IMG/VR virus record: IMGVR_UViG_3300025671_000525
Location: 1-24,105 of that record
Source of the DNA: a virus
Strand: one strand, 5' to 3'
Length of the DNA stretch: 24,105 nt
Shown here: piece after piece, positions 1 through 5,316 of the stretch
How the letters are laid out: each line of letters opens with the position of its first letter
How positions within the stretch are numbered: position 1 is the first letter of the stretch
Notes under the pieces: generated by a model
The model's input: only the letters and a program-made list of their open reading frames with translations
Database searches by the model: none
Told to the model about the DNA's origin: nothing
Made by a program: the position numbers and the translations under genes

Positions 1-151
1 TGGTTCGGAAGTCATTGAATAGTTCAAATAAGGTCTTGACTTTTTCTTTCAAGATGTCAATCTCGGAATGCATCTTGGCCAGTACGATGACAAGCGTGAT
101 GAAAGAGAGACCAACAGGCCATAGAGTGCCTATGTAATCAAGAAGTTCCAT
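1..151 (-). CDS. Small membrane protein with cytoplasmic helix (3' end outside window)
   Basis: Reading leftward from the ATG at 149-151, the frame stays open to the window edge (50 codons visible, no stop). The peptide starts MELLDYIGTLWPVG. It then has a hydrophobic stretch at about residues 12-26 (LWPVGLSFITLVIVL), followed by a charged amphipathic helix with Glu, Lys and Asp in heptad-like spacing. One N-terminal membrane span plus a short coiled coil is common among small phage proteins of the holin or lysis-accessory type, but no family is recognised. No strong Shine-Dalgarno is visible upstream, only a weak AAGATC, which lowers confidence in the start. It runs in the same direction as the gene at 437-709 and opposite to the long rightward block. 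Confidence 0.5.
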   Translation of the reverse strand, partial: MELLDYIGTLWPVGLSFITLVIVLAKMHSEIDILKEKVKTLFELFNDFRT

Positions 152-397
152 GAGTTGATCTTAGCATAACACGGCTGATTCTCAGAAATTTTACGGGGGT
201 ATGGGTACCCTAAAAATAAAACAAAGGGGGGGTGTTTCCAGAATGATGGGGTGTATCGTTGTGAAACACTAAGTCTGTTTTCTGGGAATTTTTCTTGGGT
301 GGGTATATTACAGAAAAGAACAGGGCCAATTTTTTCTCCCCCCCAGTCCCACTGCGAATGCAACTAAGAATCATTCGCATCCAGGTGGTAAAGCATC
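152..397. other. Non-coding spacer with long G and C tracts
   Basis: No convincing gene is visible. The stretch has G-runs at 195-199, 203-205, 226-232 (seven G) and 248-251, and a run of seven C at 338-344, set in A/T-rich sequence. The leftward open frames that cross it have no ribosome binding site and odd composition. A perfect palindrome, GGGTACCC, lies at about 203-210. The G-tracts could form a G-quadruplex with long loops, or the G7 and C7 tracts could pair. Neither is proven. Confidence 0.4.
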
Positions 398-423
398 GCC
401 CGGACACCATGTGGCATCCGGGC
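398..423 (-). terminator. Terminator-like hairpin after the 437-709 gene
   Basis: GCCCGGA at 398-404 pairs perfectly with TCCGGGC at 417-423, and the 12-nt loop can add an internal CC/GG pairing. It lies 14 bases past the stop of the leftward gene at 437-709. The following leftward sequence is not a clean U-run, so intrinsic termination is plausible but not textbook. Confidence 0.45.
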
Positions 424-436
424 TTTGCCTAGTGGA

Positions 437-709
437 TTAGCCGAAGGCCTTCGGCGGCTGCTTCACTGCAACCTTGGGAACGTCCGGCTTCCTTTCCGTA
501 ACCCTGCGAAGGGTTAGGGTTTTGCGATAGGCGTTAAACACCGCCTCAACATCCGCATCTTTAGGAAGGCCTTTGATTGTCACGTTAGGCTGGCATGCGC
601 CAATGTTAAGCCAATGGCCGGCGACGATGTTGCCAGCGGGCTGCAGGGCGTTCCCGACAGTGAAGGCATCCAGAGGGATCGAGATGACGATATCGACTTT
701 CTTAGTCAT
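437..709 (-). CDS. Hypothetical protein, 90 residues
   Basis: Unrecognised leftward gene. The frame extends upstream to 763, but the ATG at 707-709 is preferred because GGAG sits nine bases before it. The product begins MTKKVDIVISIPLDAF, is mildly hydrophobic in its first half, and ends in a basic, proline-rich tail (KPDVPKVAVKQPPKAFG). No signal peptide, membrane span or catalytic motif is obvious. The gene is visibly richer in G+C than the rightward genes, and a terminator-like hairpin follows it. It is transcribed away from the repeat region at 827-1217, so that region may hold its promoter. It could be an early accessory protein, but no function can be assigned. Confidence 0.5.
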   Translation of the reverse strand: MTKKVDIVISIPLDAFTVGNALQPAGNIVAGHWLNIGACQPNVTIKGLPKDADVEAVFNAYRKTLTLRRVTERKPDVPKVAVKQPPKAFG

Positions 710-826
710 GGGCGTTTGCTCCAATGATGTCGCTGCTTGATTGCGGCTAACGGGGACATTCAACCCTGGTGCTGTGGCGAAAATAAGGCAACAAGGGATT
801 TTTTTTGTTTACCTTTTGTTCCTCTA

Positions 827-981
827 GGTTTGTTCCCGGTTTGTTCTCTTAGGTTTGTTCCCGGTTTGTTCTCGGTTTGTTTTCTTAGGTTTGTTCCCGG
901 TTTGTTCTCGGTTTGTTTTCTTAGGTTTGTTCCCGGTTTGTTCTCGGTTTGTTCTCTTAGGTTTGTTCCCGGTTTGTTCTC
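827..981 (+). repeat. Left array: 13 copies of an 11-bp repeat in 36-bp higher-order units
   Basis: Thirteen units of GGTTTGTTCNC (third-last base C, T or, twice, TTC variant) start at 827, 838, 852, 863, 874, 888, 899, 910, 924, 935, 946, 960 and 971. They are organised as three perfect-length 36-bp blocks at 852-887, 888-923 and 924-959, each three 11-mers plus TTA. Shortened blocks flank them on both sides. The 11-bp spacing is close to one helical turn, so bound proteins would lie on nearly one face of the DNA. Because 36 is a multiple of three, open frames cross the array, but their peptides are low-complexity and start without a ribosome binding site. The array is treated as non-coding. 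An iteron-type replication origin or a multi-site operator are the leading readings. Confidence 0.85.
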
Positions 982-988
982 TTTATAT

Positions 989-1034
989 GACTCTGAACAT
1001 GAACATGACTCTGAACATGAACATGACTTTGAAC
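989..1034 (+). repeat. 18-bp direct repeats at the array centre
   Basis: GACTCTGAACATGAACAT occurs at 989-1006 and again at 1007-1024, followed by a partial third copy with one change (GACTTTGAAC, 1025-1034). The GAACAT core resembles the GAACAAAC core of the right array. The block sits exactly between the left array and its inverted counterpart, where a cruciform or RNA hairpin would have its loop. Confidence 0.8.
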
Positions 1035-1217
1035 AAACCGGGAACAAACCGGGAACAAACCGTGAACAAACCGTGAACAAACCAAGAGAACAAAAGGTGA
1101 ACACTCATATGAGAACAAACCGTGAACAAACCATGAATAAACTAAAAGAACAAACCGTGAACAAACCGGGAACACACATAAGAGAACAAAGAATGATCAT
1201 GGATATGGGAACAAACC
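1031..1217 (-). repeat. Right array: degenerate inverted copies of the 11-bp repeat
   Basis: The same 11-mer appears here as its reverse complement (GNGAACAAACC). Tandem copies run from 1031 to 1083. More copies lie at 1111-1132 and 1147-1167, with a last one at 1207-1217. Decayed versions such as ATGAATAAACT lie between. With the left array this makes an inverted pair of about 150-190 bp arms around a short centre. The right arm is clearly more degenerate and lacks the neat 36-bp phasing. In single-stranded form the arms could pair extensively. Confidence 0.8.
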
Positions 1218-1289
1218 ATGAATAAACATTGTTCTTGACTGTGATTATTATGCAACACTAGGTTATATCATTGTTTATTTCATTGGTCT

Positions 1290-1311
1290 GCCGGGAGGCC
1301 GCCGGGAGGCC
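1290..1311. repeat. Tandem 11-bp GC-rich duplication
   Basis: GCCGGGAGGCC is present twice in direct tandem (1290-1300 and 1301-1311), followed by a third partial GCCG. The sequence is unrelated to the GGTTTGTTC repeat but has the same 11-bp period. It opens a GC-rich block that runs to about 1460 and contrasts sharply with the A/T-rich arrays before it. Confidence 0.75.
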
Positions 1312-1331
1312 GCCGAAAAATTTGTTTGACC

Positions 1332-1373
1332 GTGGCAAAAAGGCCACACCGGGGCGAAAAAACGCAGCGTTTT
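1332..1373. promoter_or_regulatory. Two dyads (candidate operators)
   Basis: The first is a hairpin-capable dyad, GTGGC (1332-1336) with GCCAC (1343-1347) around AAAAAG. The second is a near-perfect 15-bp palindrome, AAAACGC A GCGTTTT, at 1359-1373. Both sit between the repeat arrays and the first rightward gene. A palindrome with a central base is typical of a dimeric repressor site; that role is inference. Confidence 0.45.
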
Positions 1374-1402
1374 CCGGGGGTTAGCTTGGGGAAAAAAACC
1401 TG

Positions 1403-1432
1403 TTGACCGCCGGGTTCGGGTCGTGGGATAAA
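1403..1432 (+). promoter_or_regulatory. Sigma70-like promoter candidate for the rightward block
   Basis: TTGACC (1403-1408) is followed after 18 bases by GATAAA (1427-1432), about 60 bases before the first rightward gene. The -35 matches the consensus at five of six positions and the -10 at four of six. A separate perfect TATAAT at 1476-1481 has no matching -35 and nearly touches the ribosome binding site, so it is a weaker candidate. The spacer carries CGGGTT, also found after TTGACA at 5256. Confidence 0.45.
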
Positions 1433-1441
1433 TTCGGCTCA

Positions 1442-1459
1442 GGAAATCCGGCGATTTCC
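1442..1459 (+). promoter_or_regulatory. Perfect hairpin/dyad in the leader of the first rightward gene
   Basis: GGAAATC (1442-1448) and GATTTCC (1453-1459) are perfect inverted repeats around a 4-base CGGC loop. The dyad lies between the promoter candidate and the GGAGG at 1482-1486. It could be an operator, an mRNA stability hairpin or an RNA-protein binding site. No U-run follows, so it is not an intrinsic terminator. Confidence 0.5.
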
Positions 1460-1491
1460 GATAGATCGTCACACGTATAATGGAGGATTAA

Positions 1492-2139
1492 ATGACAAAG
1501 CTCAGTGTCCTTAAGGCTTCTGTAGGTTCTGATCTAGGCCGGCCAAGCAAGATGCCGGGTTATGCATGGGGTATCAGTGCAAAGCTTTGTAAGACTGGGT
1601 CTAAACTAGCTAAAATAAAGGGTTCTGTATGCCACAAGTGCTATGCACTTCGTGGAAACTATCTCTATCAATCCGTGGTAACGTCCCATAAAAACCGGAT
1701 CGATGGTTATGACCGGGATAACATTGGATGGCGCAACGCTATGATTGAGTTAATCCGGAAGCGTATTCCTGAAAGTGCCGAAGAGGATGATAAATATTTC
1801 AGGATATTTGACAGCGGTGATCTTCAGTCGGAAGCCATGCTTCGGGATTGGATCTGGATTGCTGAGCAATTGCCGGACATTAAGTTCTGGCTTCCGACTA
1901 AAGAATATGCCCTGATCGATGGTTTCACTGGAGCATTTCCAGACAACCTTGTCATCAGGGTTTCATCGCCCAAGGTCGACCAGAAACCGTTGAAAGCCTA
2001 TCAATTCACAAGCACAGTTCACGACAAAGAAGAGCCACATGGTTTTGTCTGCCGTGCTTACGAAAGAGATGGCAAGTGTGGTGATTGCCGGGCCTGCTGG
2101 TCTCGGCTTGTATCCAATGTTTCGTATCCCAAGCACTAA
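1492..2139 (+). CDS. GP88-family phage protein
   Basis: A 215-residue protein resembling the phage GP88 family (named after mycobacteriophage gene product 88), whose biochemical role is not established. Recognisable features are a Lys/Gly-rich N-terminus with a conserved-looking Cys33 region and the VCHKCYALRGNY block (Cys47, Cys50). The central FDSGDLQSEAMLRDW segment follows, and the C-terminal cluster CGDCRACW has two more closely spaced cysteines. The paired CxxC motifs suggest metal binding, possibly Zn or an Fe-S cluster; this is inference. The start has an ideal GGAGG five bases upstream (1482-1486). It is the first gene after the divergent control region, so it is probably expressed early and strongly. 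Confidence 0.8.
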   Translation: MTKLSVLKASVGSDLGRPSKMPGYAWGISAKLCKTGSKLAKIKGSVCHKCYALRGNYLYQSVVTSHKNRIDGYDRDNIGWRNAMIELIRKRIPESAEEDDKYFRIFDSGDLQSEAMLRDWIWIAEQLPDIKFWLPTKEYALIDGFTGAFPDNLVIRVSSPKVDQKPLKAYQFTSTVHDKEEPHGFVCRAYERDGKCGDCRACWSRLVSNVSYPKH

Positions 2140-2157
2140 CTAAGCAGGAGTAATCAA

Positions 2158-2331
2158 ATGATAAACTACGTAGAAATGGACGGTGTTCTGGTTATCTCGT
2201 TTGACAATGGTAAATCCTATTATGTCAAATGTGACAATGACGAGATATACGAAACAGACAACTTTGACGATGCCATGCAAATGGCCGAAATCATTTCCTT
2301 CAACAATCATGCAGAAAACTGGAGCGAGTAA
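2158..2331 (+). CDS. Small acidic hypothetical protein, 57 residues
   Basis: Begins MINYVEMDGVLVISFDNGKS and ends NNHAENWSE. AGGAG at 2146-2150 precedes the ATG by seven bases, a good ribosome binding site. The product is acidic (many Asp and Glu) with alternating hydrophobic residues that suggest a small beta-rich fold followed by a helix (DDAMQMAEIISF). No known family is recognised. It lies 18 bases after the GP88-family gene and one base before the next start, so it is part of the same transcription unit. Confidence 0.7.
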   Translation: MINYVEMDGVLVISFDNGKSYYVKCDNDEIYETDNFDDAMQMAEIISFNNHAENWSE

Positions 2332-2332
2332 G

Positions 2333-2602
2333 ATGAATATTCGTGTGGAAAACTGGGATGGTCTTAGCTATAAGGTCGGGACCATTACAAACGTCAGTGT
2401 GTCTGACATGGTAGCTTTATTGGGGCCATCTAATTATGTAGATGACATTGACAAGGTCAGTCATTCATGGCGCTTTTATATTGATCAGGAGCCAATCAAT
2501 GTATGGGATTGGAAAGGTTCCTGCTTCATGGATCGCTGGTCGTTCTATGGTCATCCCGCAACAATTGCCAAGCTTTTTGGAGAAGAAAATGTCAAAGTGT
2601 GA
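2333..2602 (+). CDS. Hypothetical protein, 89 residues
   Basis: The frame extends upstream, but the ATG at 2333 directly follows the previous stop and has GGAG at 2321-2324. The upstream part also overlaps the good 57-residue gene, so the short form is preferred. The product starts MNIRVENWDGLSYKV and is rich in Trp and aromatic residues (HSWRFYID, INVWDWKGSC, DRWSFYGHP). This suggests a compact globular protein of unknown function. Its end overlaps the next gene by 14 bases, typical of translational coupling in this cluster. Confidence 0.7.
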   Translation: MNIRVENWDGLSYKVGTITNVSVSDMVALLGPSNYVDDIDKVSHSWRFYIDQEPINVWDWKGSCFMDRWSFYGHPATIAKLFGEENVKV

Positions 2603-2759
2603 GAGGAATACCAAGACGTGCCCTCTGGAATATACGTTCTACATGGGAGGTAATGAGCATTATCATTGCCACCAATGTAATCAAGAGGTAATCATTGAAT
2701 CCTCCCGATATGAATCTTATACACCAACCCATCGTCTCATCGAACGCTTCGGAGAATAA
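2589..2759 (+). CDS. Small putative zinc-binding protein, 56 residues
   Basis: Begins MSKCERNTKTCPLEY, with GGAGAA just upstream inside the previous gene. Cys4 and Cys11, then the CHQC pair in HYHCHQCNQEV, give four cysteines with nearby histidines. That is the pattern of a small zinc ribbon or knuckle. The C-terminal part is charged and ends HRLIERFGE. It overlaps the previous gene by 14 bases and stops four bases before the next start. The cysteine pattern supports a real gene; whether it binds nucleic acid or protein is unknown. Confidence 0.65.
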   Translation: MSKCERNTKTCPLEYTFYMGGNEHYHCHQCNQEVIIESSRYESYTPTHRLIERFGE

Positions 2760-2763
2760 TCCA

Positions 2764-3639
2764 ATGTCCAATATCGACCTTAACTTCACCCCGATCATGA
2801 GCAACATCTCGCTTACCAATGGCTCTCCCATCAAGGGACACCGAGCAATCGTGCATCCAAATGGGAATGTCCTCGGCATTGTCGGGGACAATTACCGGGT
2901 TATTACGAATGCCGAACTATTCGAACGGGTTGACCATGCAATCCATACCAACCTAAATAGCTCTGCAATTGACACTATGCAGATCATTGATAAGGCATCC
3001 CGTGGTTATGCCCGCACATTCAGGGATATCAGGTTCCCGGAAATCTCCCGATCGATCACGACATCACGGCATAAAACTGACGTAGGTTTTCGGATCATCA
3101 TTGACAATTCTTTTGATGGTTCAGGCTCGGTCAAGATTCTACTTGGTGCTATCGACTTTTTCTGCACGAATGGAATGGTCCATGGCTCTTATGACGTGTT
3201 CAAGAAGGTTCACAAGGGGAGCAATGAAATTCCAAGCTTTGATGGTCTGTTCATTAAGGCGTTGGAACAATACACAAACAAGATGGAACTGTACCAGACA
3301 TGGGCCAGCAAGGAACTCAAGAATCAGTCTGTGCATCGCTTCATTGAAACCCTGTTCCCAAATGAGAACACGAAGAAAAACATCAACCTACCTTACAATA
3401 AGATGGGAGACAATCTGTTGAGTCAGTACATTACAGAAGCTGATACACGGGGTCATAATGTGTGGGCCATGTATAGCGCCATGACCTACTATGCATCCCA
3501 TGATTCAGCACAATTCTCACTAAATCGCATGGCAAATGATAATGACACCACCACGGAGCGCCTTCACAAGCGCAATGACAAGGTCATGTCATGGCTCAAT
3601 TCCAAGGCGTGGTCCCAGCTTGTCGCTGAGGCAGCATGA
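2764..3639 (+). CDS. DUF932 phage/plasmid-like protein
   Basis: A 291-residue protein matching the layout of the DUF932 family (phage/plasmid-like protein), a widespread mobile-element family of unknown function. Diagnostic-looking parts are an N-terminal PIKGHRAIVHPNGNVLGIVG followed by YRVITNAELFERVD. The central block has DNSFDGSGSVKI followed by FFCTNGMVHG. The ATG at 2764 is chosen over one at 2695 because it follows the previous stop and has GGAG about ten bases upstream. Its last codons overlap the next tiny ORF as ATGA. DUF932 genes often sit in replication or accessory modules, which fits here. Confidence 0.8.
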   Translation: MSNIDLNFTPIMSNISLTNGSPIKGHRAIVHPNGNVLGIVGDNYRVITNAELFERVDHAIHTNLNSSAIDTMQIIDKASRGYARTFRDIRFPEISRSITTSRHKTDVGFRIIIDNSFDGSGSVKILLGAIDFFCTNGMVHGSYDVFKKVHKGSNEIPSFDGLFIKALEQYTNKMELYQTWASKELKNQSVHRFIETLFPNENTKKNINLPYNKMGDNLLSQYITEADTRGHNVWAMYSAMTYYASHDSAQFSLNRMANDNDTTTERLHKRNDKVMSWLNSKAWSQLVAEAA

Positions 3640-3698
3640 GCATCGTCATATTTATCATCTGGATTTGTTGTCTTTATTGGATCGTAAGGAACGTCTGA
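3636..3698 (+). CDS. Tiny membrane peptide, 20 residues
   Basis: The ATG overlaps the DUF932 stop as ATGA, a strong coupling signal. The peptide MSIVIFIIWICCLYWIVRNV is almost entirely hydrophobic, with an Arg near the C-terminus, so it would form one membrane span oriented by the positive-inside rule. An AAGGA at about 3687 inside it serves the next gene. It may be a functional micropeptide or merely a translational relay between its neighbours. Confidence 0.45.
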   Translation: MSIVIFIIWICCLYWIVRNV

Positions 3699-3699
3699 C

Positions 3700-3846
3700 A
3701 TGTCAATAAATGCTGATTGGTTGCTCCGGGACTATATCGAGAAAGTCTCAGCAACCCCATATGAGGACCTTACAACCGAAGAGGTTCTCCAATTTATCAA
3801 GGAGCTACATCAGTTCCTCGCAGAACAGGCCCAAGAAACCACCTAG
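3700..3846 (+). CDS. Small helical acidic protein, 48 residues
   Basis: Begins MSINADWLLRDYIEKVS one base after the preceding stop, with AAGGAA upstream at the right distance. The sequence is predicted helical and acidic (DLTTEEVLQFIKELHQFLAEQAQETT), giving an amphipathic helix pair with no cysteines or membrane span. No family is recognised. A strong hairpin begins 17 bases after the stop, so it may close the first sub-operon. Confidence 0.6.
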   Translation: MSINADWLLRDYIEKVSATPYEDLTTEEVLQFIKELHQFLAEQAQETT

Positions 3847-3862
3847 GAAGCTCACCTGATGC

Positions 3863-3909
3863 CCTCTGGGGTTATCTCAGGTATCCCCCTACCTGAGATA
3901 CCCCAGAGG
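3863..3909 (+). promoter_or_regulatory. Long intergenic RNA hairpin
   Basis: The arm at 3863-3883 pairs with 3890-3909 over 20 base pairs with a single bulged T and a 6-base TCCCCC loop. No T-run follows, so it is not a standard intrinsic terminator. It occupies most of the 83-base gap between the 48-residue ORF and the deaminase gene, whose start lacks a clear ribosome binding site. An RNase III processing site, an mRNA stabiliser or a translation control element are all possible. Confidence 0.7.
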
Positions 3910-3929
3910 CCACTCTACGGTCAAAAATC

Positions 3930-4334
3930 ATGCCCTTTCACCTACTCGAAACAGAGACAACCAATCGGTTCATCAATCGGCTTGTCGAGGTTGCCGTTGA
4001 TAAGTCGGGGCGCATCAGATCATCCCGCCATGCTGCTGCCATTATCATGCCCCGTGGTCATAGAATTCTTGCCACTGGTTGGAACAAGCTTAAGTCACAT
4101 CCAATGCAGGCCAAGTTTTCCATCGATGCCGGAAGGCCCCAGAGAATATTCCTGCATGCTGAGACTGACGCCATCATTAAGACAATCAACAAGCATGGCT
4201 CCGAAATTCTTTCAGAATGTGATCTGTATGTAATCAGGATTACCAAGGATGGTACATTGGCAGGCTCCCGGCCATGCACCTCATGCTGCAATCTTGTTAA
4301 ACACTTCGGTATTAACCATGTGTTTCATAGTTAA
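3930..4334 (+). CDS. Cytidine/deoxycytidylate deaminase-like enzyme
   Basis: A 134-residue zinc-dependent deaminase. His76-Ala-Glu78 (in LHAETDAI) supplies one zinc ligand and the proton-shuttle glutamate. Pro115-Cys116-x-x-Cys119 (PCTSC) supplies the other ligands. Family knowledge suggests deamination of dCMP or cytidine to dUMP or uridine, feeding the ThyX encoded 17 bases downstream. Substrate choice cannot be fixed from motifs, and other deaminase-fold enzymes remain possible. The chosen ATG has no convincing Shine-Dalgarno; a strong hairpin ends 20 bases before it. The length is that of a minimal single-domain deaminase. Confidence 0.75.
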   Translation: MPFHLLETETTNRFINRLVEVAVDKSGRIRSSRHAAAIIMPRGHRILATGWNKLKSHPMQAKFSIDAGRPQRIFLHAETDAIIKTINKHGSEILSECDLYVIRITKDGTLAGSRPCTSCCNLVKHFGINHVFHS

Positions 4335-4351
4335 AAGGAAGACAACCACAA

Positions 4352-5014
4352 ATGAGTAAAGTTTCTTTATCCCATATATCCACGATCCCCGGAATGACAC
4401 CGGAGGAATCCATTCTTTATTATGCCCGTGTCTCCAATCCATCAGGGCAGACCAAGAACAATCCGAGACTTTTCAAGTATCTCTATGAACATGAACATTG
4501 GTCTCCATTCGAGATGATCTCCATGTGTCTCCATATTGAGACAACCAGAGACATATCAAGACAGATACTCAGGCATAGGTCCTTTTCATTTCAGGAATAT
4601 TCTCAGCGGTATGCCCGTGTTGATGACCTTGGGTGGACCAAGAGAGACATGAGATTTCAAGATATAAACAACAGGCAATCTTCTGTACTCCCTGATCCTG
4701 ATAATCTTGAACATTTCAACATGAATCAAAAGTGGGAGTCTCTGCAATACGATGTAATCGAGACAACGACCAAAGCATATACATGGGCTCTTGATCAGGG
4801 TATTGCCAAGGAACAAGCCCGGGCAGTATTACCGGAGGGTCTTATCAAGACAAGCCTGTATATGCATGGGAGCATACGTAGTTGGATTCATTATGTCAAT
4901 CTTAGAACAGGACCAGAGACACAGAGAGAACACCGGGAGGTAGCTTTGGAGTGTCAGAGAATTCTCTATGAACAGTGTCCTAGTTTACAGGGTATCCATG
5001 AGGATCTTGGCTAG
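4352..5014 (+). CDS. thyX: FAD-dependent thymidylate synthase ThyX
   Basis: A 220-residue flavin-dependent thymidylate synthase, converting dUMP to dTMP with methylene-tetrahydrofolate and NADPH. The ThyX signature is intact: Arg74-His-Arg, then Ser79, Ser84 and Arg86 in RHRSFSFQEYSQR. The N-terminal LYYARVSNPSGQ and HEHWSPFEM segments and the C-terminal PEGLIKTSLYMHGSIRSW are also typical. The length is usual for the family. AGGAAG precedes the ATG. With the deaminase upstream and RNR and MazG downstream it forms a dTTP-supply set for phage replication. Its stop codon lies in the first copy of a 51-bp repeat. Confidence 0.95.
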   Translation: MSKVSLSHISTIPGMTPEESILYYARVSNPSGQTKNNPRLFKYLYEHEHWSPFEMISMCLHIETTRDISRQILRHRSFSFQEYSQRYARVDDLGWTKRDMRFQDINNRQSSVLPDPDNLEHFNMNQKWESLQYDVIETTTKAYTWALDQGIAKEQARAVLPEGLIKTSLYMHGSIRSWIHYVNLRTGPETQREHREVALECQRILYEQCPSLQGIHEDLG

Positions 5015-5111
5015 GATAACAAGGATAATAAAGACAGAGCTAAGACTTAGCTAGGACAGAGCTAGGATAACAAGGATAATAAAGACAGAGCTAAGACAGA
5101 GCTAAGACAGA
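5010..5111 (+). repeat. 51-bp tandem duplication at the thyX stop
   Basis: Positions 5010-5060 and 5061-5111 are two copies of a 51-bp unit, identical in the first 37 bases and differing at three positions in the rest. The first copy includes the thyX stop codon. A 15-bp perfect dyad, AGCTAAGACTTAGCT, occurs at 5038-5052 and again at 5155-5169. The second copy runs directly into the 11-bp array. Confidence 0.85.
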
Positions 5112-5170
5112 GCTAAGACAGAGCTAAGACAGAGCTAAGACAGAGCTAAGACAGAGCTAAGACTTAGCTA
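5083..5170 (+). repeat. Seven to eight tandem copies of AGACAGAGCTA
   Basis: The 11-mer AGACAGAGCTA repeats without interruption seven times (5083-5159) and ends in a diverged eighth copy, AGACTTAGCTA (5160-5170). The period is again 11 bp, though the sequence is unrelated to the array at 827-981. Frames across it contain frequent TAA and TAG. It is followed by two CCTAGG hexamers (5175-5180 and 5186-5191) that could fold into a 6-bp hairpin with an AATAA loop. Confidence 0.85.
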
Positions 5171-5255
5171 GGAACCTAGGAATAACCTAGGCTTCTCCCG
5201 GCCTCCAACCCCAACCTACCACACGAAACCAACCCTGTCAACCCCCGAAACACGC

Positions 5256-5285
5256 TTGACATCCCCGGGTTTTTCCCGGTAAGGT
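5256..5285 (+). promoter_or_regulatory. Possible promoter with CCGGG hairpin in the spacer
   Basis: A perfect TTGACA (5256-5261) is followed by a hairpin-capable CCGGG-TTTTT-CCCGG (5265-5279) and a poor -10 candidate, TAAGGT (5280-5285). The stretch 5192-5316 is GC-rich and holds no gene. TTGAC followed by CGGGTT also occurs at 1403, upstream of the other long rightward segment, which supports a shared regulatory motif. Confidence 0.35.
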
Positions 5286-5316
5286 CCGGCCTTCCCCGCC
5301 AGAGAGGCACCATCAG

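Noticed and set aside
130-410. Two leftward open frames (77 and 66 residues) in the G-tract spacer
   Set aside because: No Shine-Dalgarno, odd composition, and overlap with the better supported membrane-protein start at 151.
827-981. CRISPR-like array with 36-bp repeats
   Set aside because: The 36-bp units are contiguous with no unique spacers, and each unit is itself made of three 11-mers. No cas genes are near; the Cas4-like nuclease sits in a replication operon.
737-1225. Open frames across the repeat arrays (both strands), up to 162 residues with 12-residue repeats
   Set aside because: They exist because the 36-bp unit is a multiple of three. The peptides are low-complexity, have no ribosome binding site, and the inverted arms give similar frames on both strands.
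1235-1270. TTGACT at 1235 as a promoter
   Set aside because: No -10 element lies at acceptable spacing; TATATC at 1265 is 24 bases away.
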